A stretch of DNA of 64,000 bases, from positions 3,530,501-3,594,500 of the forward strand of contig NZ_CP109000.1 in assembly GCF_036226605.1 (NCBI RefSeq), in the 5' to 3' direction. This document shows positions 25,192 to 34,373 of this stretch, piece after piece. The notes beneath the pieces were generated by a model. It did no database searches. It worked only from the letters and a program-made list of their open reading frames with translations, and was not told the origin of the DNA. Made by a program: the position numbers and the translations under genes. The stretch is from Streptomyces sp. NBC_00704. Lineage in GTDB: Bacteria; Actinomycetota; Actinomycetes; Streptomycetales; Streptomycetaceae. The stretch's first letter is position 1; the number at the start of each line of letters is the position of its first letter.

Positions 25192-26310
25192 CTACGCGCC
25201 CTGCCGGAACCGGGTGGTCCGGTGCACGGGATCGGTGTCGATCTTCGGGATGACGTGCTCCCCGATCAGCCGGATCGTCTGGAGCGTCTCCTCCTTGGGC
25301 ACGCCGACCGGCAGCCCGAAGGACAGTTGGTCGGCCCCGGCCTGCTCCCACCGCTTGCACTGGCGGGTCACCTCGTCCGGGTCGCCGCAGATCAGCAGCT
25401 CCTCCTCGATGAGCAGCTCGACGAACTCGGCGTTGTACTCGGGCAGCGTCTCCGGCCAGACGGGGAAGCCCTCGGGGCGCGGGAAGGTGTCGTGGTAGCG
25501 GAACACCAGGGACGGCAGGTAGTGCAGCTCGCCCTCGACGGCGATCCGGATCGCCTCGTCGTGGGTGGGCGCGCAGATCGCCGTCGTCGTCACCATCACG
25601 TTGTCGTTGACGAAGTCGCCGATGGGTTCGGCGTTCACGACGGCCGTCTTGTACTGCTCCAGCACCCATTCCATGTCGGACACCTTCTGGATGCTGAAGC
25701 CCAGCACCCCGAGGCCCTTCTTCGCGGCCATCGCGTACGACGGGGGCGAGCCGGCCGCGTACCACATCGCCGGGTGCGACTTCCCGTACGGCTTCGGCAG
25801 GATCTTGCGCGGCGGCAGCTGCCAGTGCTTGCCCTGGAAGCCGGCGTACTCGTCCTGGAGCCACATCTTGGGGAACTCGGCGATGGTCTCCTCCCAGATC
25901 TCCTTCGTGTGGTTCATGTCGGTGATGCCGGGGAGGAAGCCGAGGATCTCGTGCGAGCCGGCGCCGCGGCCGGAGCCGAACTCGAAGCGGTTGCCGGTGA
26001 GGTGGTCGAGCATGGCGACCTTCTCGGCCACCTTGACCGGGTGGTTGACCTGCGCGAGCGGGTTGAAGATGCCCGAGCCGAGGTGGATGCGGTCGGTGGC
26101 GTGGGCGAGGTAGCCGAGGTAGACGTCGTTGGCGGAGAGGTGCGAGTACTCCTCCAGGAAGTGGTGCTCGGAGGCCCAGGCGTACTTGAAGCCGGACCTG
26201 TCCGCCTGGATGACGTACTCGGTCTCCTCCATCAGCGCCTTGTGCTCGGCGAGCGGGTCGGTCTCGCCGCGCTTGCCCACGTATCCCTGTACAAAGAGCC
26301 CGAATTCCAA
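25192..26310 (-). CDS. LLM-class flavin-dependent oxidoreductase
   Basis: 372 residues. The start is TTG 26310 (LEFGLFVQGYVGKRGETDPL): an in-frame TGA lies three codons upstream, so no earlier start exists, and no Shine-Dalgarno is evident. The luciferase-like barrel is clear: GFKYAWASEHHFLEEYSHLSA, TDRIHLGSGIFNPLAQVNHPVKVAEKVAMLDHLTGNRFEFGSGRG. The EHHF motif is typical of FMN or F420 monooxygenases and reductases. It heads a probable unit with the amidohydrolase and ALDH. Two palindromes lie upstream (26349-26363 and 26408-26422). Monooxygenation would need a flavin reductase such as the one at 60648. Confidence 0.88.
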   Translation of the reverse strand: MEFGLFVQGYVGKRGETDPLAEHKALMEETEYVIQADRSGFKYAWASEHHFLEEYSHLSANDVYLGYLAHATDRIHLGSGIFNPLAQVNHPVKVAEKVAMLDHLTGNRFEFGSGRGAGSHEILGFLPGITDMNHTKEIWEETIAEFPKMWLQDEYAGFQGKHWQLPPRKILPKPYGKSHPAMWYAAGSPPSYAMAAKKGLGVLGFSIQKVSDMEWVLEQYKTAVVNAEPIGDFVNDNVMVTTTAICAPTHDEAIRIAVEGELHYLPSLVFRYHDTFPRPEGFPVWPETLPEYNAEFVELLIEEELLICGDPDEVTRQCKRWEQAGADQLSFGLPVGVPKEETLQTIRLIGEHVIPKIDTDPVHRTTRFRQGA

Positions 26311-26348
26311 GGAGGTTCACCGTCCCCGGTTCTGGAGTTCCGCTGTTT

Positions 26349-26363
26349 CTGACGGGGCGTCAG
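26349..26363. promoter_or_regulatory. Regulon palindrome 2
   Basis: CTGACGGGGCGTCAG, 38 nt upstream of the TTG start of the luciferase-like gene; flanked by TTT and ATC, extending partial symmetry. Confidence 0.75.
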
Positions 26364-26407
26364 ATCGATGGCCCGACTGTCGCACCCGTCGCACGGAGGG
26401 TCAATAG

Positions 26408-26422
26408 CTGACGCTCCCTCAG
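26408..26422. promoter_or_regulatory. Regulon palindrome 3, one mismatch, overlapping a stop codon
   Basis: CTGACGCTCCCTCAG differs from the consensus at one arm position. It overlaps the last codon and stop of the SDR gene (26419-27189) and is 45 bp (centre 59 bp) from palindrome 2, so it may be a second site for the luciferase-like promoter. Confidence 0.5.
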
Positions 26423-27189
26423 ATGATGCTGACCCCGGCCAGCCAGCCCCCGTCGATCACGAACGGCTGGCCGGTGATGTAGGAGGAGTCGTCGCAGGTG
26501 AGGAAGAGCGCGAGCCGGGCGACCTCCTCGGGCCGGCCGATGCGGCCGAGCGGCACGAGCTTGCGGTACAGCCCGTCGACGGCCTTCGCGCTCTCCTCCC
26601 GGTCCGCGTCCGGGTCGAGCAGGGAGGGATTGGACATGGCGGTGTCGACCGCGCCGGGGCACACCGCGTTGACCCGGATGCCGCGGGGCGCGAGTTCCAG
26701 GGCCGCGACCCGGGTGAGGCCGAGGATGGCGTGCTTGCTCGCCGCGTACGCGCCCACGGCCGCCATCCCGGTCACCGCGGTGTACGACGCCGTGTTGACG
26801 ATGGTGCCGCCGTCGGCCATCACCGGCGCGACCGTCTTCACACCGAGGAAGCAGCCCACCTGGTTGACCCGCACGACCTGCATGAACTCGTCGAGCGGCG
26901 TGTCGGTCAGGGCGTTGAAGCGCAGGATGCCGGCGTTGCTGACGAGGCCGTCGATCCGGCCGTGCGCCTCCCGCACGGCGCCCACCGCCGCCTGCCACGA
27001 CTCCTCGCTGCCGACGTCGAGCGACACGTACAGGGCGCCGATCTCCTCGGCCAGGGCCACGCCCTGCTCGTCCAGGACGTCGGCGACCACCACCTCGGCG
27101 CCCTCCGCCCGGAACAGCCGGGCCTCCTGCTCCCCCTGGCCGCGCGCGGCGCCGGTCACGAGAACGACGCGTCCGTCGAGCTTGCCCAT
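26419..27189 (-). CDS. Short-chain dehydrogenase/reductase
   Basis: 256 residues, a classical SDR: cofactor motif VVLVTGAARGQGEQEARLF (TGxxxGxG), acidic Asp after the second strand (VVVADVLDEQG) favouring NAD, NNAG-equivalent LVSNAGILRFN, and YAASKHAILGLTRVAALEL with Tyr and Lys. The C-terminus GGWLAGVSII is typical of hydroxysteroid and related dehydrogenases. It is transcribed leftward from a region holding a perfect ATCTGACG-N3-CGTCAGAT palindrome and is followed by the luciferase-like gene, with a palindrome over its own stop. It likely oxidises an alcohol intermediate of the regulon pathway. Confidence 0.92.
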   Translation of the reverse strand: MGKLDGRVVLVTGAARGQGEQEARLFRAEGAEVVVADVLDEQGVALAEEIGALYVSLDVGSEESWQAAVGAVREAHGRIDGLVSNAGILRFNALTDTPLDEFMQVVRVNQVGCFLGVKTVAPVMADGGTIVNTASYTAVTGMAAVGAYAASKHAILGLTRVAALELAPRGIRVNAVCPGAVDTAMSNPSLLDPDADREESAKAVDGLYRKLVPLGRIGRPEEVARLALFLTCDDSSYITGQPFVIDGGWLAGVSII

Positions 27190-27238
27190 GCCGAACCCCT
27201 TCGCATCGCATCACTGGAGCTGAGCATCGTAGCGCTCC

Positions 27239-27257
27239 ATCTGACGATACGTCAGAT
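27239..27257. promoter_or_regulatory. Regulon palindrome 4
   Basis: ATCTGACGATACGTCAGAT, 8-bp perfect arms around ATA, 49 nt before the SDR start and 113 nt before the divergent M1 peptidase gene. Confidence 0.8.
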
Positions 27258-27370
27258 ACCGCGGGCCTCACGAACGACCCGATCCGGACTTTGTGCCGCT
27301 CGCGAGGCAACCAAAGGGCCGTTCCGTCTTTCTGACGTACCGCAACCCCGCCTCCGACGAGGGACACGAC

Positions 27371-28861
27371 ATGAAACCTCCCGCGGTGAAGGGCCGCCGG
27401 TCCCGGCCGGCTGCCTCCGGGCGGCGGCGCGGCTGGGTTCCGGCCACCGCCCTCCTCCTGGCCGTGACCACGTCCTGCACCGGCTCCGCACCGGGGAACG
27501 GCGGCGCGGGCGGGGGGCCGCGGCCCGGTGCGGCGGGCGTGGGCGACCGGCTGTTCCCGGGGCTCGGCAACGGCGGATACGACGTGGCCCATTACGGGCT
27601 GACCCTGGACTACGTGCCCGAGACCAACCGTCTGAAGGGCACGGCCGTCATCACCGCGCGGGCCACCCAGGACCTGAGCCGGTTCGACCTCGACCTGTCG
27701 GGGCTGCGGGTGCGCACCGCCAGGGTGCGGGGCGCCGAAGCCCGGATCCGGCGCAGCGCCGACGAGCTGCTGGTCACACCCGCGAAGGCGCTCAGGAAGG
27801 GCGAGACCTTCGAGACCGTCGTCACCTACGACGGCACCCCGCGCACGCTCGGAGGCGACGAAGGAGACGAAGGAGACGAAGGCGGTCTGGAGGGCTGGAT
27901 CGAGACCGATGACGGCGCGACGGCGCTGGGAGAGCCGACCGGCTCCATGACCTGGTTCCCGGGCAACCACCACCCCTCGGACAAGGCGACGTACGACATC
28001 ACGGTCACCGTGCCCAAGGACGCGGACGGCGATCCCTACGACGTGGTCTCCAACGGCACTCTGGTCGCGGAGCGGGACGACGGGAAGACGGTGACCCGGC
28101 ACTGGCGCACCGCGGAGCCCATGGCCGGCTATGTCGCCCACGTCTCCGTCGGCCACTTCGACGCCGCCGAGTCCTCGACCGACGACGGACTGCCCGTCTA
28201 CGTCGCCGTCGACCCCGCCGAGCCGGCGGAGGCCGGTGACGTCGCGGCTCTCGTGGCCGAGATCGTCGGCTGGGGCGGCGAACGGTTCGGCCCCTACCCC
28301 TTCTCCTCCACCGGCGCCGTCGTCGACCACCTGCCCGAGCTGGACTACGCCCTGGAGACGCAGACCAGGCCCTACTTCGGCGAGGCCCCGGACGAGGCTC
28401 TGCTCGTGCACGAGCTGGCGCACCAGTGGTTCGGCAACTCCGTCACCCCGCGCAGGTGGAAGGACATGTGGCTCAGCGAGGGCCTGGCCACCTACGCGGA
28501 GTGGTTGTGGGAGGAGGACCAGGGGGGCAGAAGCGCCGGCGAGATCTTCGACGACTTCTACGACGGCACGGACCCCGAGAGCAAGGGCATCTGGGCCTTC
28601 CCCCCGGCCGACCCGCCCAGCGCGGCCCTCGTCTCCGATCCGCCCGTCTACGGCCGCGGCGCCATGGTCGTGCACAAGGTGCGCGAGGCCGTCGGCGACG
28701 AGACGTTCTTCGGCATCCTGCGCACCTGGACCCGCCGGCACCGGCACGGCAACGCCGACACCCGGCAGTTCGTCGCCCTGTGCGAGGCGACGTCCGGGAA
28801 GGACCTGACCGGCCTCTTCGACGCATGGCTCTTCGGCGGGAGGAAACCGTCCCGGACGTGA
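27371..28861 (+). CDS. M1-family metallopeptidase, probable lipoprotein
   Basis: 496 residues from ATG 27371, the start that gives a signal peptide (KGRRSRPAASGRRRGWVPATALLLAVTTSC) ending at a cysteine; the lipobox is imperfect. The zinc site is complete: H347-E348-L-A-H351 and the third ligand E370 in HELAHQWFGNSVTPRRWKDMW then LSEGLATYAEW. An upstream beta domain (DVAHYGLTLDYVPETNRLKG) is typical of aminopeptidase-N-like proteins, while the usual ERAP-like C-terminal domain is absent. It should act as an extracellular aminopeptidase. DNA repeats give DEGDEGDEGG at residues 162-171. It diverges from the SDR; whether palindrome 4 also controls it is unclear. Confidence 0.9.
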   Translation: MKPPAVKGRRSRPAASGRRRGWVPATALLLAVTTSCTGSAPGNGGAGGGPRPGAAGVGDRLFPGLGNGGYDVAHYGLTLDYVPETNRLKGTAVITARATQDLSRFDLDLSGLRVRTARVRGAEARIRRSADELLVTPAKALRKGETFETVVTYDGTPRTLGGDEGDEGDEGGLEGWIETDDGATALGEPTGSMTWFPGNHHPSDKATYDITVTVPKDADGDPYDVVSNGTLVAERDDGKTVTRHWRTAEPMAGYVAHVSVGHFDAAESSTDDGLPVYVAVDPAEPAEAGDVAALVAEIVGWGGERFGPYPFSSTGAVVDHLPELDYALETQTRPYFGEAPDEALLVHELAHQWFGNSVTPRRWKDMWLSEGLATYAEWLWEEDQGGRSAGEIFDDFYDGTDPESKGIWAFPPADPPSAALVSDPPVYGRGAMVVHKVREAVGDETFFGILRTWTRRHRHGNADTRQFVALCEATSGKDLTGLFDAWLFGGRKPSRT

Positions 28862-28890
28862 GGAGAGCCGTCCGGCGGGAGAGTGCGGGA

Positions 28891-28932
28891 CCGCCCCGCC
28901 CCGCCCCGCCCCGGTCCGGTCCGGTCCGGTCC
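28891..28932. repeat. 5-bp microsatellites CCGCC and GGTCC
   Basis: Four CCGCC units run into four GGTCC units between the convergent M1 peptidase and luciferase-like genes. No hairpin with a convincing stem is present. Confidence 0.7.
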
Positions 28933-28949
28933 ACGGGAGTGGGCGGTCC

Positions 28950-29870
28950 CTACAGCAACGGCGCCACCTCGGCCCCGAACGCGGCCATCTGGTCGGTGAG
29001 TTCGGTGCGGGTCCGGCAGCGGAAACGGATCTGGATCTGGTCCACGCCCATCGCCGGGTAGGCGCGCAGGGACTCGGCGAGGGCCTGCGGCGGGCCGGTG
29101 AGGGTGCGGCGGCCCACGTCCCAGGCGGGCGCGCCGACGTAGAGGGGCTCGGTGATGGCGCCCATCGTGCACGGCTCCTCGATCCCGGCCTCGGCGCGCA
29201 GCCGGCGGATGCGCTCGATCTGTGCGGGCAGCCGGTCCCTCGGGTCGCCCTGGGGGAGCCAGCCGTCGCCCTTGAGCGCGGCGCGGCGCACGGCGGCCGG
29301 GGAGGAGCCGCCGACCCAGAGGGGGACGCGGGCCTGGGCGGGGCGGGGCCGCTGGCCGAGCCCTTCGAAGTCGTACGTCTTCCCGTGGTGGGCGGGGAAC
29401 TCGTCGGGCCCGAGGGCGGCGCGCAGGGCGTCGATCGTCTCGTCCAGGACCGCGCCGCGCCGCTCGAAGTCCGCGCCCAGCGCCTCGAACTCCTCGCGCA
29501 CGTGCCCCGCGCCGACGCCGAGGACGAGGCGGCCCCCGCTGAGATGGTCGAGGGTGGCGTACTGCTTGGCCGTGAGCAGGGGGTGGCGCAGGCCGACGAC
29601 GGCGACGTGGCTGAGCAGGCGGACGCGGGTCGTCACGGCCGCGACGTGGGAGAGGGTGGCCACCGGGTCGTACCAGACGGTGCTCATGGCGTCGGCCAGC
29701 CGGCGCGGGATCGCCACGTGGTCGCAGGCGGCGACGTAGGCGAAGCCGGACCGGTCGGCGGCGCGGGCGATCTCGACGAGGTCGGCGGGGCCCGCGTCGG
29801 CCTCCCAGGGTTCGGCGAACATCGTCGACCGGGACTGAACCGGCAGCTGGATGCCGTAGGCGAGGCTCAT
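28950..29870 (-). CDS. LLM-class F420/flavin oxidoreductase
   Basis: 306 residues from ATG 29870; the ATGA overlaps the stop of the upstream amidohydrolase. Luciferase-like pattern: MSLAYGIQLPVQSRS, GFAYVAACDHVAIPRRLADAM, TRVRLLSHVAVVGLRHPLLTAKQYATLDHLSGGRLVLGVGAGHV. The ACDHV motif at strand 3 resembles the F420-dependent subgroup (TIGR036xx proteins) found in mycobacterial steroid and lipid clusters. Coupled translation with the amidohydrolase at 29867 suggests they act in sequence. Both are downstream of palindrome 5. Confidence 0.88.
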   Translation of the reverse strand: MSLAYGIQLPVQSRSTMFAEPWEADAGPADLVEIARAADRSGFAYVAACDHVAIPRRLADAMSTVWYDPVATLSHVAAVTTRVRLLSHVAVVGLRHPLLTAKQYATLDHLSGGRLVLGVGAGHVREEFEALGADFERRGAVLDETIDALRAALGPDEFPAHHGKTYDFEGLGQRPRPAQARVPLWVGGSSPAAVRRAALKGDGWLPQGDPRDRLPAQIERIRRLRAEAGIEEPCTMGAITEPLYVGAPAWDVGRRTLTGPPQALAESLRAYPAMGVDQIQIRFRCRTRTELTDQMAAFGAEVAPLL

Positions 29871-31129
29871 CGGGGGCTCCAGAGGCCGTCCTCGGTCAGC
29901 CCGAGCAGGTCGATCGCGTTGCCCCGGACGATGCGCTCCACCACGTCCGGGGCCAGGTGGCCCATCTGCGCCTCGCCGACCTCCCGCGACTTCGGCCAGG
30001 TGGAGTCGGAGTGCGGGTAGTCGGTCTCGTACAGGACGTTGCCGACGCCCACGGAGTCGAGGTTGCGCAGCCCGAAGGCGTCGTCGAAGAAGCAGCCGTA
30101 GACGTGGTCGGCGAACAGTTCGGAGGGCGGCCGGTGCACCTTGTCCGCGACGCCGCCCCAGCCCCGGTTCTCCTCCCACACCACGTCGGCCCGCTCCAGG
30201 ATGTAGGGGATCCAGCCGATCTGGCCCTCCGCGTACATCACCTTCAGGTGGGGGAAGCGCTCGAACTTGCCGCTCATCAGCCAGTCGACCATGGAGAAGC
30301 AGCAGTTGGCGAAGGTGATGGTGGAGCCGACGGCGGGCGGGGCGTCGGCGGAGGTGGAGGGCATCCGGCTGCTGGAGCCGATGTGCATGGCGACGACGGT
30401 GCCGGTCTCGTCGCAGGCGGCGAGGAAGGGGTCCCAGTAGTCGGTGTGCACGGACGGCAGGCCCAGGTGCGGGGGTATCTCGGAGAAGGCGACCGCGCGC
30501 ACCCCGCGGGCGGCGTTGCGCCGGACCTCGGCGGCCGCCAGTTCGGCGTCCCACAGCGGGACGAGGGTGAGCGGGATCAGCCGGCCGCGGGCTTCGGGGC
30601 CGCACCACTCCTCCACCGTCCAGTCGTTGTACGCGCGCACGCACAGCAGGCCCAGCTCGCGGTCGGCGGCCTCGGTGAAGGTCTGGCCGCAGAAGCGCGG
30701 GAAGGTGGGGAAACAGACGGCGGACTGGACGTGGTTGACGTCCATGTCGGCGAGGCGGGCGGGGACGTCGTAGGAGCCCGGGCGCATCTGCTCGTAGGTG
30801 ATGACCTCCAGCTTGATCTCGTCCCTGCTGAAGCCGACGGCGGTGTCCAGGCGGGTGAGGGGGCGTCGCAGGTCCTCGTAGACCCACCAGTCGCCGATCG
30901 GGCCGTCGTCGCCGGGTTCGCCCATGACGGGTTTGAAGCGGCCGCCGAGGAAGGTCATCTCCTTCAGCGGGGCCCGGACGACGCGGGGTCCGGCGTCGAG
31001 GTACTTCTTGGGCAGACGGTCCTGCCAGACGGTGGCCGGCTCCACGGTGTGGTCGTCGACGGAGATGATCGGCGGGAGCGGCGCGGGGGCCGGCGGGGCG
31101 GCGGGCGAGGCGGTCGCTGAGGTGTCCAT
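29867..31129 (-). CDS. Amidohydrolase-2 family (ACMSD-like) hydrolase
   Basis: 420 residues. The N-terminus PPIISVDDHTVEPATVWQDRLP corresponds to the first metal motif, but HxH is reduced to D-D-H, a form common in the actinobacterial amidohydrolase-2 group. Later features are VVAMHIGSSSRMPS (metal His), HLKVMYAEGQIGWIPYILERAD and NVLYETDYPHSDSTWP (metal Asp). Members decarboxylate or hydrolyse ring-derived acids; the streptomycete ones are uncharacterised. It heads a two-gene unit with the luciferase-like oxidoreductase and is preceded by palindrome 5 at 31150-31164, 20 nt before its start. Confidence 0.88.
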   Translation of the reverse strand: MDTSATASPAAPPAPAPLPPIISVDDHTVEPATVWQDRLPKKYLDAGPRVVRAPLKEMTFLGGRFKPVMGEPGDDGPIGDWWVYEDLRRPLTRLDTAVGFSRDEIKLEVITYEQMRPGSYDVPARLADMDVNHVQSAVCFPTFPRFCGQTFTEAADRELGLLCVRAYNDWTVEEWCGPEARGRLIPLTLVPLWDAELAAAEVRRNAARGVRAVAFSEIPPHLGLPSVHTDYWDPFLAACDETGTVVAMHIGSSSRMPSTSADAPPAVGSTITFANCCFSMVDWLMSGKFERFPHLKVMYAEGQIGWIPYILERADVVWEENRGWGGVADKVHRPPSELFADHVYGCFFDDAFGLRNLDSVGVGNVLYETDYPHSDSTWPKSREVGEAQMGHLAPDVVERIVRGNAIDLLGLTEDGLWSPR

Positions 31130-31149
31130 GGGGGCACGGTAGCGCTGAT

Positions 31150-31164
31150 CTGACGGTCCGTCAG
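31150..31164. promoter_or_regulatory. Regulon palindrome 5
   Basis: CTGACGGTCCGTCAG, perfect arms, 20 nt upstream of the amidohydrolase start and 172 nt upstream of afsR on the other strand. Confidence 0.8.
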
Positions 31165-31336
31165 CAAACGTGCGGCGGCAGGCGGTGATCGACTGCGACC
31201 GGATGTGCGCGCCGATCCTGTGAGGGGCCGGTGAACTCCCGTGAGCCGCGCTGTGATCGGCGTCTCGCGCAGCTGACGCACTTGGCGCGGACAGGGCAAA
31301 CTGGGCTGGTACTTCGGATGCCTAAGGGGAGCCCTG

Positions 31337-34300
31337 ATGGACGACCGCGCAGAGCACGGCGGCCCACGTGTGCCGCAGCAGAGGCGCCCCGGTCCCCCCG
31401 GGGAGCCGGCCGCGCTGCGCTTCGACGTGCTCGGCCCGGTGCGCGCCCGGCGCGGCGAGGAACAGCTCGCCACCGGATCCCCCCAGCAACGCGCCCTGCT
31501 GGCGGCCCTGTTGCTGCGCGAGGGCCGCACCGCCACGGCCGCCGAGCTGATCGACGCCCTGTGGGGCGAGGACCCTCCCTCCCAGGCGCTGGCCGCGGTG
31601 CGGACGTACGCCTCCCGGCTGCGCAAGGCGCTGGACCCGCGCGTCCTGGTGAGCGAGTCGGGCGGGTACGCGGTGCGCGGGCTCGGCGACGGCGCCCTGG
31701 ACCTGGCGGTGGCGCAGGAACTCGCGGCCGACGCGGAGAAGGCCAGGGCCGCCGGCGACCTCGGCCGGGCCCGCGAGGTGCTGAACCGGGCGCTGGGCCT
31801 GTGGGACGGCGAGGCGCTGGCCGGCGTCCCCGGGCCGTACGCGGAGGCCCAGCGCGTCCGGCTGGAGGAATGGCGGCTCGGGCTGCTGGAGGCCCGCCTG
31901 GACATGGACCTGGAGCAGGGCTGCCACGCGGAGGCCGTCTCGGAGCTGACGGCCCTGACGGCCGCGCACCCGCTGCGCGAGCGGCTGCGCGAGCTGCTGA
32001 TGCTGGCGCTGTACCGCAGCGGGCGGCAGGCGGAGGCGCTCGCGGTGTACGCGGACACCCGGCGGCTGCTGGCGGAGGAGCTGGGGGTGGACCCGCGCGC
32101 GGGTCTGCGCGAGCTCCAGCGCCGCATCCTCCAGGCCGACCCGGAGCTGGCCGAGCCGTCCGCGCCCGCCGAGCAGTCCACGGTGGCGCAGGTGCGGCCC
32201 GCCCAACTGCCCGCGACCGTCCCCGACTTCACCGGGCGCTCGTCGTTCGTGCGGGAGCTGAGCGAGGTGCTGGCGGCGGCCTCCGGGCCCGGCGGGGGCG
32301 ACGGGACGGGCCGGGTCATGGCCGTGTCGGCGCTGGCCGGGATCGGCGGCGTCGGCAAGACGACCCTCGCCGTGCACATCGCGCACCGGGCGCGCTCGGC
32401 CTTCCCCGACGGGCAGCTGTACGTCGACCTCCAGGGGGCCGGCGCGCGGGCGGCCGACCCGGAGACGGTGCTGGGCTCGTTCCTGCGGGCGCTCGGCACG
32501 CCCGACTCGGCGGTGCCGGACTCACTGGCGGAACGCGCGGCGCTGTACCGCTCGGTGCTGGACGGACGCCGGGTGCTGGTGCTGCTCGACAACGCCAGGG
32601 ACGCGGCGCAGGTGCGGCCGCTGCTGCCCGGCACCGAGGGCTGCGCGGCACTGGTCACCAGCCGGGTGCGGATGGTGGATCTCGCGGGCGCCCATCTCGT
32701 CGACCTGGACGTGATGTCCCCGGACGAGGCGCTGGCCCTGTTCACCCGCATCGTCGGCGAGGAGCGGGTGGCGTCGGAGCGCGAGGCCGCCCTGGACGTG
32801 GTCGCGGCCTGCGGCTTCCTGCCCCTGGCCATCCGCATCGCGGCGTCCCGGCTCGCGGCCCGCCGCACCTGGACGGTGTCGGTGCTGGCGGCCAAGCTCG
32901 CCGACGAGCGGCGCAGACTGGACGAGCTCCAGGCCGGCGACCTCGCCGTGAAGGCGACCTTCGAACTGGGCTACGGCGCGCTGGAGCCGGCCCAGGCGCG
33001 CGCGTTCCGGCTGCTGGGCCTGGCCGACGGCCCGGACGTCTCCCTCGCCGCGGCCGCCGCCGTCCTGGACCTGCCGCCGGAGGAGGCCGAGGACCTGCTG
33101 GAGTCCCTGGTGGACACCTCCCTGCTGGAGTCCGCGGCCCCCGGCCGCTACCGGTACCACGACCTGGTGCGGCTGTACGCGCGGGCCTGCGCGGAGCGCG
33201 ACGAGGAGCCGGCCGCCGCGGGTGCGCCCGCCGGACAGCGGGGGACGGAGGCCGCGATGTCGCGGCTGCTGGACTTCTACCTGGCGACCGCGACGGGCGT
33301 CTACGCGATCGAGCGGCCCGGGGAGCGGGTGCTGGACCATCTCAGCCGCGGCAGCTACCCCGGCCTGGAGTTCCCCGACCGCGGCCGGGCGCTGGACTGG
33401 CTGTTCGCCGAGGCCAGCGGACTGCTCGCGGCGGTGCAGCAGGCCGGCACGGCGGGCATGCTGCGGCGCGCGGCCGACCTGCTCCTCGCCGCCGTCGACC
33501 TCGGGGAGTCGGGGAGCAGCTCGCGCCAGTACGTGCGGGCGGCCACCGCGGTGGTCACGGCCGCCCAGCGGACCGGGGACCCCCACGCGGAAGGCCGCGC
33601 CCGGCTGATGCACAGTCACATCCTGGGCGTCTCCGGACAGTTCGCCGAGTCGGACCGGGAGGCGGCCGCCGCGCTGAAGCTGGGCCTGGCCGCCGGGGAC
33701 CCGGTGGTCTGCGCGCAGGCGCCCAACCAGCAGGGCATCCTCGCCCTCTACACCGGCCGGCACGCCGAGGCGGAGCGGCATCTCACCGAGGCGCTGGCCG
33801 CGTTCCGCGCCGACCGCAACGCGCCGGGCGAGGCCAGCGCGCTGTGCAACCTGTCCCGGGTGCACCTGGCGACCGGCCGCATCGACAGCGCCGTCTCGCT
33901 GGCCCGGCAGGGCGTCACCCTGTACGAGCGCGACGACACCGGCATGGCGCTGCGCCTGGCCAACGGCAAGTACGCGCTGGGGCTGGCGCTGACCAGCGCC
34001 GGGGAGAGCGCGCTGGCGCTGGAGGCGCTGACCGACGCGCTCGGCATGTTCCAGGACGCCCGGCAGCGGCTGTGGCACGGCATGACGCTCTTCCGGCTCG
34101 CCGAGCTGCATCTCGCCGACGACGCCCCGGCCCGCGCCGCCGCCTGCGCGGAGCAGGCCCTGGCCGTCCTGCACGGCATCGGCGGGGAGTGGCGGCGCGC
34201 CAACGTCCTGACCGCCCTCGGCCGGGGCCTGCACGGCGTCGGCCAGCTCGACCGGGCCCGGGTGTGCTGGCAGGAGGCGCTGGCGGCGTTCGAGGCGCTG

Positions 34301-34357
34301 AAGTCGCCCGAGGCGGCGGACGTGCGCTCGCTGCTGGCGTCGGCGCCGGTCGGCTGA
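31337..34357 (+). CDS. afsR: AfsR, SARP-type global regulator of secondary metabolism
   Basis: 1006 residues from ATG 31337, close to the 993 of S. coelicolor AfsR. Order: Pro/Arg-rich leader; OmpR-like winged helix (about 30-110, LRFDVLGPVRARRGEEQLAT, ALLAALLLREGRTATAAELID); BTAD helical repeats (about 115-265); NB-ARC ATPase with P-loop AGIGGVGKTTLAVHIA near 335 and VLVLLDNARDAAQVRPLLPG; C-terminal TPR region (about 650-1000). AfsR is phosphorylated by AfsK, binds the afsS promoter and switches on AfsS. The identification rests on architecture plus position: a small repeat protein gene follows 259 bp downstream and an AfsK-like kinase is 6 kb away. Confidence 0.9.
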   Translation: MDDRAEHGGPRVPQQRRPGPPGEPAALRFDVLGPVRARRGEEQLATGSPQQRALLAALLLREGRTATAAELIDALWGEDPPSQALAAVRTYASRLRKALDPRVLVSESGGYAVRGLGDGALDLAVAQELAADAEKARAAGDLGRAREVLNRALGLWDGEALAGVPGPYAEAQRVRLEEWRLGLLEARLDMDLEQGCHAEAVSELTALTAAHPLRERLRELLMLALYRSGRQAEALAVYADTRRLLAEELGVDPRAGLRELQRRILQADPELAEPSAPAEQSTVAQVRPAQLPATVPDFTGRSSFVRELSEVLAAASGPGGGDGTGRVMAVSALAGIGGVGKTTLAVHIAHRARSAFPDGQLYVDLQGAGARAADPETVLGSFLRALGTPDSAVPDSLAERAALYRSVLDGRRVLVLLDNARDAAQVRPLLPGTEGCAALVTSRVRMVDLAGAHLVDLDVMSPDEALALFTRIVGEERVASEREAALDVVAACGFLPLAIRIAASRLAARRTWTVSVLAAKLADERRRLDELQAGDLAVKATFELGYGALEPAQARAFRLLGLADGPDVSLAAAAAVLDLPPEEAEDLLESLVDTSLLESAAPGRYRYHDLVRLYARACAERDEEPAAAGAPAGQRGTEAAMSRLLDFYLATATGVYAIERPGERVLDHLSRGSYPGLEFPDRGRALDWLFAEASGLLAAVQQAGTAGMLRRAADLLLAAVDLGESGSSSRQYVRAATAVVTAAQRTGDPHAEGRARLMHSHILGVSGQFAESDREAAAALKLGLAAGDPVVCAQAPNQQGILALYTGRHAEAERHLTEALAAFRADRNAPGEASALCNLSRVHLATGRIDSAVSLARQGVTLYERDDTGMALRLANGKYALGLALTSAGESALALEALTDALGMFQDARQRLWHGMTLFRLAELHLADDAPARAAACAEQALAVLHGIGGEWRRANVLTALGRGLHGVGQLDRARVCWQEALAAFEALKSPEAADVRSLLASAPVG

Positions 34358-34373
34358 GGAGCCGTGCGAGGGC

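Noticed and set aside
27326..27345. Possible further regulon site (TTTCTGACGTACCG) before the M1 peptidase
   Set aside because: Only one half-site; the second arm does not match.
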